DNA from: Acidimicrobiia bacterium
GTDB taxonomy: Bacteria > Actinomycetota > Acidimicrobiia > IMCC26256 > JAMXLJ01
Direction of reading: 5' to 3'
Length of the DNA: 64,000 bases
Assembly (NCBI GenBank): GCA_035651955.1
Contig: DASRES010000081.1
Span: 62,001 to 126,000, forward strand
Shown: one piece after another, positions 35,159 through 43,832 of the stretch
Layout of the letters: the number at the start of each line of letters is the position of its first letter
Numbering within the stretch: the first letter of the stretch is position 1
Translations under genes and position numbers: made by a program
The notes under the pieces: generated by a model
Seen by the model: only the letters and a program-made list of their open reading frames with translations
What the model was told of the DNA's origin: nothing
The model's database searches: none

Positions 35159-35368
35159 CGCTGTGGACAGCTGGGGATATCGCACGCGGCACTCTGGACA
35201 GCGCGCAACGCCGCCGTCCGCACCGGTCATTCGTTGTGGAAACCTGTGGACGGAACGTGGACGCGGATCTCGTCGTTCAGCTGCGTCATCGCGTGTTCGT
35301 CCCCAATTCACAGGCCAGAAGACGACAACGGCTCAGAAGAACATCTCTTTGAACACAGGGGGTCAGCG
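35150..35368. other. Probable replication origin (oriC): dnaA-dnaN intergenic DnaA-box cluster
   Basis: The 210-nt gap between dnaA and dnaN contains DnaA-box-like 9-mers, all in one orientation: AGTGGATAA (35150-35158, overlapping the dnaA stop), TGTGGACAG (35162-35170), TGTGGAAAC (35235-35243) and TGTGGACGG (35245-35253). A relatively AT-rich stretch follows from about 35320 to 35360, before dnaN. Position and content are typical of actinobacterial oriC. No gene is present here. parS sites lie 5.3 kb away, as expected for an origin region. Confidence 0.75.
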
Positions 35369-36466
35369 GTGAAGTTCCGGTGTGAGCGCGACACGCTGGC
35401 CGACGCGATCTCGACCGCGCAACGCGCCGTCGCGTCGCGTAGCGGCGCGCTCCCGGTGCTGTCCGGTCTGCGCGTCACCGCGTCGGGAAGCGATCTCGAG
35501 CTCGTTGGTTCGGATCTCGAGCTGACGATTCGTGTGCACGCACCCGCGCAGTCGGATGACGACGGTGTCGCAGTGGTTCCGGCGCGGTTGTTCGGTGACA
35601 TCGTGCGCGCGCTCGAACCGGGTCCGGTCGACGTCCACGTGCACGATGACGAAGCGCACATCACGTCTGGTCGGTCGAGCTTCTCCCTGCGCGTCCTCGC
35701 GGCCGAGGACTTCCCGCGTCTCGCCGACGTGGGTGGCGCGGCGGTGCAGGTCGAGGCGCCTGCGCTGGCAGAGGCGTTGCGCCAGGTGGTCCCGGCCGCG
35801 TCGAAGGACGACGCCCGGCCGATCCTCACCGGGGTCCTCCTGACCTCGGCGTCGGGAGGCCTCCGCCTGGTCGCAACCGATTCGTACCGTCTCGCGGTGC
35901 GGGACCTGCAGGGCGTCAGCATGCTGGAGCCCGGGCAGCGGGTGCTCGTGGCGGGCAAGGCGCTGAGCGAGGTCCAGCGGCTGCTGGGCGACGGCACGAT
36001 CGACGTGACGCTGGCCGACCGGGACGCCAAGTTCGGCATCGGCCCGGCCGAGGTGACCACCCGGCTCATCGAGGGCGAGTTCCCGAACTACGAGCAGCTC
36101 ATCCCGTCCGGCTATCCCAACCGGTTGACGGTCGACCGTGAGGCGCTCGGCGAGGCCGTGCGGCGTGTGCGGCTCGTCGGCCAAGGCCGCGACGCGGCGC
36201 CGATCCGCCTCGCGATGAGCACCGCGGGTGTCGAGCTGTCCGCCGTCGCGCAGGAGGTCGGCGAGGCCCGTGAGATGGTCGAGGCCAAGTACGAGGGCGG
36301 CGATCTGACCGCCGCGTTCAACGCCCAGTTCCTGCTCGACGGGATCGAGTCGGTGACGTCGTCGGAGGTCGTCGTCGAGACGGTCGACGCGCTCAAGCCC
36401 GCGACCCTGCGCGCGACGGACGGCGGTGACTTCCTGTACCTGCTCATGCCGGTGCGGATCTCGTAG
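35369..36466 (+). CDS. dnaN: DNA polymerase III beta sliding clamp
   Basis: Ring-shaped processivity factor. The 365-residue product consists of three similar clamp domains, with KFRCERDTLADAISTAQRAVASRSGALPVLSGL at the beginning (listed here in its first part), then RLVATDSYRLAVRDL, GEFPNYEQLIPSGYPNRL, and the C-terminal YLLMPVRIS that forms part of the client-binding pocket. GTG at 35369 follows the origin gap and gives normal length; the frame opening at 35234 only covers non-coding origin DNA. recF follows after 5 nt. Confidence 0.96.
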   Translation: MKFRCERDTLADAISTAQRAVASRSGALPVLSGLRVTASGSDLELVGSDLELTIRVHAPAQSDDDGVAVVPARLFGDIVRALEPGPVDVHVHDDEAHITSGRSSFSLRVLAAEDFPRLADVGGAAVQVEAPALAEALRQVVPAASKDDARPILTGVLLTSASGGLRLVATDSYRLAVRDLQGVSMLEPGQRVLVAGKALSEVQRLLGDGTIDVTLADRDAKFGIGPAEVTTRLIEGEFPNYEQLIPSGYPNRLTVDREALGEAVRRVRLVGQGRDAAPIRLAMSTAGVELSAVAQEVGEAREMVEAKYEGGDLTAAFNAQFLLDGIESVTSSEVVVETVDALKPATLRATDGGDFLYLLMPVRIS

Positions 36467-36471
36467 CCGCA

Positions 36472-37593
36472 GTGCGTCTGCGGCAGCTCTGGCTGACGGA
36501 CTTCCGCTGCTACCAGGAGCTCGAGCTGGCGCCGGCGGAGGGATCGACGGTCGTAGTGGGCGCCAACGGTCAGGGCAAGACCAGCGTGCTCGAGGCGGTC
36601 GGCTGGGTGGCGACGGCGCAGTCGTTCCGGGGCGTCCCCGACGCCGCGCTCGTGCGGTCCGGTGCCGCGACTGCGGTGGTCCGGGCCGAGTTCGAGCGCG
36701 ACGGCCGTGACCAGCTCTTCGAGGCCGAGATCAGGGCCGTCGGCCGGAACCGGATCCAGGTCAACCGGCGGGCCCTGGCCCGGCGGCGCGACCTGGCCGA
36801 CTCGCTCCGGGTGACCGTGTTCTCGCCGGACGACCTCGAGCTGGTGAAGGGTGGGCCGTCCGAGCGGCGCCGCTACCTGGACGACCTCCTCGTCGCGAGC
36901 GCACCCCGGTACGACGCGGCCCGCGCCGACTACGAGCGCGTGCTCCGTCAGCGCAACGCATTGTTGCGTGCCGGCCTCCACGGTCACGACGACGAGTTCA
37001 CGCTCGACGTGTTCGACGAGCAGCTTGCACGCGCGGGTGCGGAGCTCGTGCGCGGGAGGTTGCGGCTGATCGACCGGCTGCACCCGCCACTTGTCGACGC
37101 TTACCGGTCACTCGCGCGCGCAGAGGTCGCGATCGACGCGCGCTACGAGGCGGAGTGGGCCGAAGGTGTGGTCGAGCGCGATCGCGCGGACGACGTCGCG
37201 GACGCGCTGCGTGCCGCGCTCGCGGGTCGGCGTCGGGAGGAGCTTGCGCGCGCGACGACGGTCGTCGGCCCCCATCGTGACGAGTGGAGGTTGCAGGTCG
37301 ACGGTCTCGACGCGCGCACGCACGCGTCGCAGGGTGAGCAACGAACGCTCGCGCTGTCGCTGCGCCTCGCCGGTCACCGCGTCACCGCGGACGTCGTCGG
37401 CGAGGATCCCGTCCTGTTGCTCGACGACGTGTTCTCCGAGCTCGACCCGGGCCGGGCGGCGGCGCTCGTCGAGCACCTCCCGCACGGTCAGACCCTGCTG
37501 ACGACGGCCGGTGTGGTCCCCACCGGGGTGCGGCCCCAGCGCTGGCTGCGGGTGGCGGACGGCCGTCTCACCGAGCTGGACGGACCGTCGTGA
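36472..37593 (+). CDS. recF: DNA replication and repair protein RecF
   Basis: SMC-like ATPase that helps load RecA at gaps. Of 373 residues, the N-terminus reads LRQLWLTDFRCYQELEL followed by Walker A VVGANGQGKTSVLEA. The signature motif ASQGEQRTLALSLRLAGHR lies near 285, and LLLDDVFSELD is Walker B. GTG at 36472 lies 5 nt after dnaN. The stop overlaps the DciA gene start (GTGA), continuing the coupled dnaN-recF-dciA unit. Confidence 0.95.
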   Translation: MRLRQLWLTDFRCYQELELAPAEGSTVVVGANGQGKTSVLEAVGWVATAQSFRGVPDAALVRSGAATAVVRAEFERDGRDQLFEAEIRAVGRNRIQVNRRALARRRDLADSLRVTVFSPDDLELVKGGPSERRRYLDDLLVASAPRYDAARADYERVLRQRNALLRAGLHGHDDEFTLDVFDEQLARAGAELVRGRLRLIDRLHPPLVDAYRSLARAEVAIDARYEAEWAEGVVERDRADDVADALRAALAGRRREELARATTVVGPHRDEWRLQVDGLDARTHASQGEQRTLALSLRLAGHRVTADVVGEDPVLLLDDVFSELDPGRAAALVEHLPHGQTLLTTAGVVPTGVRPQRWLRVADGRLTELDGPS

Positions 37594-37949
37594 GCGCCCA
37601 CGACGACGAGCGGGGGGGCTGGTACGCCCGCCCCGAGCCCCCGGCGCCGAAGCGCCTCGGCGACGTGCTGCCGGAGGTGACCCGCGGGCTGGGGTTGCCC
37701 GACCCGTCCACGATCCGGGAGCTGCGGGCCGCGTGGCCCGACCTCGTCGGCGGGCAGATCGCGTCGCACAGCCACCCGCGCACGTTGCGCGACCGCGTCC
37801 TCACGATCGCCGTGGACTCCGCGCCGTGGGCGACACAGCTGCGCTACCTCGAAGCGGACCTGCTCGCGCGACTGCAGGCACGGGTCGGCCTCGGTGCCGT
37901 CGAGCGGGTACGCCTCGCCGTCGACCCGTCGCGCGGCCCACGCGAATAA
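37590..37949 (+). CDS. dciA: DciA-family (DUF721) helicase-loading factor
   Basis: A 119-residue DUF721 protein, the ancestral bacterial helicase loader or operator of DnaB. The domain is recognisable from LGLPDPSTIRELRAAWPDLVG and the strand-rich LRDRVLTIAVDSAPWATQLRYLEADLLARL. DnaC and DnaI loaders are absent from the window, so this protein is the probable DnaB partner; dnaB itself lies 35 kb away. The GTG start overlaps the recF stop. In Mycobacterium the homologue (Rv0004) also lies between recF and gyrB. Confidence 0.88.
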   Translation: MSAHDDERGGWYARPEPPAPKRLGDVLPEVTRGLGLPDPSTIRELRAAWPDLVGGQIASHSHPRTLRDRVLTIAVDSAPWATQLRYLEADLLARLQARVGLGAVERVRLAVDPSRGPRE

Positions 37950-37985
37950 CACGGATCGCGCGACGCGATCGACCACACTGACTGC

Positions 37986-38558
37986 GTGGAACGCGCACGG
38001 AGCGCCACGCGGCGCGCTCGCGTCGCGGCCGCGGTCGCGACCGTGTCGTTGCTCGCGCTCGTCCTCACGACGGCGGCACCCGCGCGTGGCGCGGGGACGC
38101 TCGACTTCGATCCTCCCGGCGCGCCGTCGCTCGGGTCGTTCACGGCGGTCGTGCTGAACGGCTCGCCCCAGCTCACGAGCGCCGCGCTGTCGCCGTTCTC
38201 CGTCACCGACTCGACGGGCAGCGGCGCCGGCTGGAACCTCGTGTTCCGCATGTCCACGCTGACGACGGGGACACACGCGCTCCCGTCGGGGTCGGTGACG
38301 ATGGCCGCGCCCGCGGTCACCGCCGGCAGCGGGACGACCTCGACGCCACCCACCGCGCAGGACTGCACCGGCTCGTCCGCGCTCGACACCGCGCAGGGGT
38401 GCGCGGTCGCGGTCGCCGACCCCGCGACCGGCGACCACCTCGGCAGCCCGGGCACGTGGCTGTTCTCACCCCGCCCCGCGGTGCTCACGGTCCCCGCCGC
38501 CGCCTTCGCGGGCACGTACACGTCGACGTTCACGGTCACGCTGTCCACGGGCCCGTAG
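37986..38558 (+). CDS. WxL-like secreted protein, pair 1
   Basis: A 190-residue exported protein: basic N-terminus, a hydrophobic signal helix (VAAAVATVSLLALVLTTAAP) with an ARGAG cleavage region, then a beta-rich domain. It contains LNGSPQLTSAALSPFSVTDSTGSGAGWNL and ends SRPAVLTVP-like then AGTYTSTFTVTL. This follows the outline of the WxL cell-wall-binding domain of Firmicutes (GxGW-L first motif, AGxYxSTxTWxL end), but the second Trp is Val, so it is WxL-like rather than canonical. GTG at 37986. Four bases after its stop begins a DUF916-like gene. It is clearly homologous to the protein at 39790-40365. Confidence 0.72.
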   Translation: MERARSATRRARVAAAVATVSLLALVLTTAAPARGAGTLDFDPPGAPSLGSFTAVVLNGSPQLTSAALSPFSVTDSTGSGAGWNLVFRMSTLTTGTHALPSGSVTMAAPAVTAGSGTTSTPPTAQDCTGSSALDTAQGCAVAVADPATGDHLGSPGTWLFSPRPAVLTVPAAAFAGTYTSTFTVTLSTGP

Positions 38559-38562
38559 CGCG

Positions 38563-39639
38563 GTGGGACGGCGGGGCGCGCGGGTAGCGGCGGCGACGGT
38601 CGGGTTGGCGGTCGCGGTCGCGCTCGCGGCCGCGCCCGCGTCGGCATCGGGATCCGGACCCGCGGCGTTCGTCGGTGCCGCACCGGCGCCCGGCTCGTCG
38701 GTCGACCCGACCAGCTCGTACTTCGTGCTGCACGCCGCCGCGGGCACCACGGCCAGGGAGACGCTCGTGCTCACGAATCACGGCAGCGCCTCGGTGACGG
38801 CGCAGGTCCGCGGCGTCGACGCCGGGAGCGCGGTGGGCCGCGGCGCCGTCTACGGCCTCCCGTCCGACACGCCCGCGGGCGTCGGCACGTGGATCCAGCC
38901 CGACGTGCCGGCGGTGACCCTGGGGGCCGGCAAGCAGGCGCACGTCTCGTTCGCGGTGCGGGTCCCCGCGGGCGCGCCCGGCGGGCAGCACCTCGGCGGC
39001 ATCAGCGTCTCCGCGCGCGCGGCGGCCGGCAGCGCGACGGACTCCGGGTCGTCCAACGTCGCGGTCGACGTGACGATGGAGTCGCAGCGGGTCCTCGGCG
39101 TCGAGGTCGACGTGCCGGGCGCGCTGGCGCCGCACCTCGCGGTGACGTCAGCGGCGATCGTGGGCGATGCGGGCGCGCGGCGTCTCGTCGTGAAGGTCAC
39201 GAACGCGGGCAACGCGCTCGTGCGCGCGACGGGAACGCTGCACGTCCCCGCGCTCGGCATCCAGCGTGACGTCGTCGTGCGCACGTTCGTGCCCGGGACG
39301 AGCGTCGACGTCGACGCGCCGTGGCCCGACTCCGCCGGCACAGCGCGGTACCCCGCGCAGCTCGGGCTCGACTACGCGAGCTCGCGCCTCGACTGGTCGG
39401 GCCTCGTCGGCGTCGGAGGCGTGGCAGCGCCAGCGCGGCCGCGTGCGACCGCACGAGGCGCGTCGCACGGCGGCACCTCACCGGTGCCGTGGGTGCTGGG
39501 GGCCGCGGCGGCGGCGCTCGTCGTCGGGGCCGGCATGGCCGTCGCGGCGCGCCGCCGCGCCACGCCCGCACCGGGCCGCCGCCGTCGGGCCCGCGCCGCC
39601 GCGGTTGCCGAGGGTCGGAGGGAGCGCCGCCGGGCGTGA
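38563..39639 (+). CDS. DUF916-like (WxL-interacting) membrane-anchored protein, pair 1
   Basis: A 358-residue protein with a signal peptide (VAAATVGLAVAVALAAAPASA), an extracytoplasmic beta-sandwich region, a C-terminal membrane helix (VPWVLGAAAAALVVGAGMAVAA) and a basic tail. SSYFVLHAAAGTTARETLVLTN and GTWIQPDVPAVTLGAGKQ are followed by FAVRVPAGAPGGQHLGGISV, matching the plan of DUF916/DUF3324 proteins that bind WxL partners in Firmicutes. The start is GTG at 38563. It would hold the upstream WxL-like protein at the cell surface. A homologous copy lies at 40457-41632. Confidence 0.72.
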   Translation: MGRRGARVAAATVGLAVAVALAAAPASASGSGPAAFVGAAPAPGSSVDPTSSYFVLHAAAGTTARETLVLTNHGSASVTAQVRGVDAGSAVGRGAVYGLPSDTPAGVGTWIQPDVPAVTLGAGKQAHVSFAVRVPAGAPGGQHLGGISVSARAAAGSATDSGSSNVAVDVTMESQRVLGVEVDVPGALAPHLAVTSAAIVGDAGARRLVVKVTNAGNALVRATGTLHVPALGIQRDVVVRTFVPGTSVDVDAPWPDSAGTARYPAQLGLDYASSRLDWSGLVGVGGVAAPARPRATARGASHGGTSPVPWVLGAAAAALVVGAGMAVAARRRATPAPGRRRRARAAAVAEGRRERRRA

Positions 39640-39789
39640 GCGAAACCGCCCATACGGTGCCGAATTCCTTCCAGCAACTCCTTCGAACCCCCTCCGACCT
39701 GCCGATTCTCCGATCAACGGCGCAGGAGCGTCGTCATACGCGCCGACCCGGGAACGGAGGTCCGGGTGCGCCCGATCAGGAGGATCACC

Positions 39790-40365
39790 ATGTCCAAGAC
39801 GAAGAGGGTGGTGCTCGGCCTCGCCGTCGCCACCTTGTTGACGGCCGTGTTCGCCGGACCGGCGGTCGCGGACGACAGCAACAACAACACCGCCACCGCC
39901 ACGCTGAACGCGGGGTCGTTGTCGTTCGACAACACGATCGCGAAGCCCACGCTCGGCAACTTCGCGACGATCACCTTGAACGGCTCGCCGCAGCTCACGA
40001 GCGCTGCGCTGACCCGCTTCATGGTCAACGACGCGACCGGTAGCGGCTCCGGCTGGCACGTCGACTACACGCTGACCCAGCTGAGCACGGGCGGCGGCAC
40101 GCCGCACACGCTCGCGACGGGCTCGGTCGACACGAAGGCTCCGGTCGTCACGACCGACCCGGGCACGACGTCGGCGGCCCCCAGCGTGTTCGACGCACCG
40201 GGTGTCGACGACGGCGCTGCGCACAAGGTCGTCTCGGCGGCGATCGGTGCCGGCATGGGCGTGTACCTCGTCTCGCCCCGCCCGTTCGTGCTCCACGTCC
40301 CCGCGGACGCCTACGCGGGCACCTACAGCACGACGGCGACGGTCGACCTCGTCACCGCCCCGTAA
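39790..40365 (+). CDS. WxL-like secreted protein, pair 2
   Basis: A 191-residue exported protein homologous to the one at 37986-38558. ATG at 39790 follows AGGAGG with six bases spacing. The signal peptide is VVLGLAVATLLTAVFAGPAVA, followed by a short Asn/Thr-rich linker and the domain LNGSPQLTSAALTRFMVNDATGSGSGWHV, ending SPRPFVLHVPADAYAGTYSTTATVDL. The GW motif is kept and the terminal TWxL is TVDL. The 150-nt gap before it contains a small hairpin (ACCCGG/CCGGGT, near 39746-39767) but no gene. A strong hairpin follows it, before the partner gene. Confidence 0.72.
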   Translation: MSKTKRVVLGLAVATLLTAVFAGPAVADDSNNNTATATLNAGSLSFDNTIAKPTLGNFATITLNGSPQLTSAALTRFMVNDATGSGSGWHVDYTLTQLSTGGGTPHTLATGSVDTKAPVVTTDPGTTSAAPSVFDAPGVDDGAAHKVVSAAIGAGMGVYLVSPRPFVLHVPADAYAGTYSTTATVDLVTAP

Positions 40366-40377
40366 CCAACCACCACT

Positions 40378-40420
40378 CGAGCACGCGGCCCCGGGTCCAC
40401 TCGCCCGGGGCCGCTGCTCG
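40378..40420 (+). terminator. Strong hairpin between the WxL-like and DUF916-like genes of pair 2
   Basis: Arms 40378-40395 and 40404-40420 form about 17 base pairs (CGAGCA and GCGGCCCCGGG, with their complements) around an 8-nt loop, with one unpaired base on the left arm. It lies 12 nt after the stop codon. It would act as a terminator or attenuator, so that the secreted protein is made in excess over the membrane protein downstream. Confidence 0.7.
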
Positions 40421-40456
40421 CCGCCCGACAGAGGACAAGAGGGGAAGCAACGCACG

Positions 40457-41632
40457 ATGCGCAGGCTCACGGCAGTGATGACCGTCGCCTTGGTCGCGCT
40501 CGTCGCGACGGCGCAGGCTGCGTCGGCGGGGAACACCAGCGACCAGATCGGCGCGGTGCCCGCGCCGGGCTCGGCGCTCGTGCAGACCGGCGGGTACTAC
40601 CAGCTCGCGATGGCGCCGGGCGCGACGCTCACCCAGAGCGTGCGCGTCACGAACCCGAACGACCACGAGGTGGACGTGCGGCTCGCCGGTGTCGACGGCC
40701 TGACGTCGCCCGAGACCGGGTCGTCCTTCGCGAGCCCGACCGCGCAGCAGACGGCCGCGGGCACGTGGGTCACGCCGCGCGACGTCGAGTTCACGATGCA
40801 ACCGGGTGAGACGCGTGACGAGCCGTTCACCGTGCACGTGCCGCTCGACGCGACGCCCGGTGTCCACCTCGCGGGGATCACGGTCTACTCGCCCGTCGCG
40901 CACTCGGCGCCGTCGGCGACCGGGCACTTCGGTGTGGTCGCCGACGTCCAGCTCGCGCGCACGATCGCGGTCGAGATCGACACGCCCGGCGTGGCGGTCG
41001 GGAACCTCACCGTGACGGGCGCGAAGGCGATCGCGAACCACAGCGGGGTGTTGCTCGGCCTCGACCTCGCGAACACCGGTACGGGCTACGCGCACGGCAA
41101 CGGCATCGTGCGGGTCGACAAGACGCAGCTCGTCAAGGAGTTCAAGATCGACACGTTCGTCCCTGGCACGTCGATCACGTACAAGGTGCCGTGGATGGAC
41201 GACGCCCGCGAGGGCACGTACCCGGTGCACGTGCATCTCGCGTGGGAGAACGGCAAGACGTTCGACTGGGACGGTGTCGTCACCGTCACGGGTGCGACGA
41301 AGTCCGCGCTCGCGAACGTCAAGCCGCACAACGACACGCAGACACCCGCGAAGCAGACGCGCTCCACGAGCATGTTGACGGTCGCGCTCGTCGCGGCGGG
41401 CACGGTGATCGCGCTCGCGGTTCTCGTCGGCATCGTCGTCGCGTTCACGGGTCGCCGCCGCCGCCGCCCGCGACGCGGCTCCCGCGCGACGCGCGTCGCG
41501 GGCGCGACCGCCGACGAGACCGTCTCGCGACAGGACCGTCGCCGTCATCGTCGCAACACGTCGCGCGGGCGTCACAGCCGCACGCGCGCGGGGCGCGGTC
41601 AGCCGGCGGGTCGCGGCGCACGACGCCGCTGA
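40457..41632 (+). CDS. DUF916-like (WxL-interacting) membrane-anchored protein, pair 2
   Basis: A 391-residue homologue of the protein at 38563-39639. Signal peptide AVMTVALVALVATAQAASA, then GGYYQLAMAPGATLTQSVRVTN, GTWVTPRDVEFTMQPGET, FTVHVPLDATPGVHLAGITV, a second beta domain, one membrane helix (MLTVALVAAGTVIALAVLVG) and an Arg-rich cytoplasmic tail of about 60 residues. ATG at 40457 has AGGGGAAG upstream. With its partner it forms the second WxL-like pair between dciA and gyrB, a place where other actinobacteria have no such genes. Confidence 0.72.
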   Translation: MRRLTAVMTVALVALVATAQAASAGNTSDQIGAVPAPGSALVQTGGYYQLAMAPGATLTQSVRVTNPNDHEVDVRLAGVDGLTSPETGSSFASPTAQQTAAGTWVTPRDVEFTMQPGETRDEPFTVHVPLDATPGVHLAGITVYSPVAHSAPSATGHFGVVADVQLARTIAVEIDTPGVAVGNLTVTGAKAIANHSGVLLGLDLANTGTGYAHGNGIVRVDKTQLVKEFKIDTFVPGTSITYKVPWMDDAREGTYPVHVHLAWENGKTFDWDGVVTVTGATKSALANVKPHNDTQTPAKQTRSTSMLTVALVAAGTVIALAVLVGIVVAFTGRRRRRPRRGSRATRVAGATADETVSRQDRRRHRRNTSRGRHSRTRAGRGQPAGRGARRR

Positions 41633-41680
41633 CCCGGCTACCGCGCGCGGTCGGAGGAGCACGAGGGCGTCACACCCGTC

Positions 41681-41689
41681 TGGTACACT
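41681..41689 (+). promoter_or_regulatory. Predicted gyrB promoter -10 region
   Basis: TGGTACACT at 41681-41689 is an extended -10 (TGnTACACT) 131 nt before the gyrB start; no good -35 is seen. It lies after the WxL-like cluster, implying that gyrBA has its own promoter. Confidence 0.4.
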
Positions 41690-41744
41690 GACAGGAGTGG
41701 CAATACGGGCCCTGACCAGGTCTTTCGTCGGGTTTTCCACCTGA

Positions 41745-43724
<1,980 letters not shown>

Positions 43725-43745
43725 TCGAGCTGTGCGCGGGTCGGC

Positions 43746-43800
43746 GCGGACGAAGCCGGCCCGTGCGCGGATGCGCGGGACGGGCCGGCCCGAGGGAGCC
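43746..43800 (+). promoter_or_regulatory. Hairpin element, copy 2, gyrB-gyrA spacer
   Basis: An about 55-nt block nearly identical to that before rpsR. The 10-bp stem is GCCGGCCCGT (43755-43764) with ACGGGCCGGC (43780-43789), topped by GCGC-GGAT-GCGC and followed by GAGGGAGCC. Relative to copy 1 one stem pair is inverted (G-C to C-G), so pairing is kept. It lies 33 nt before the gyrA start in the same transcriptional orientation as copy 1. Confidence 0.7.
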
Positions 43801-43832
43801 AAGGAAACCGAGTCGGGAAGGGGTGTCGGCGC

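Noticed and set aside
39640-39789. Possible c-di-AMP or other riboswitch before WxL-like gene 2
   Set aside because: Only a short ACCCGG/CCGGGT hairpin is visible; the conserved ligand-binding cores of known riboswitches are not seen.
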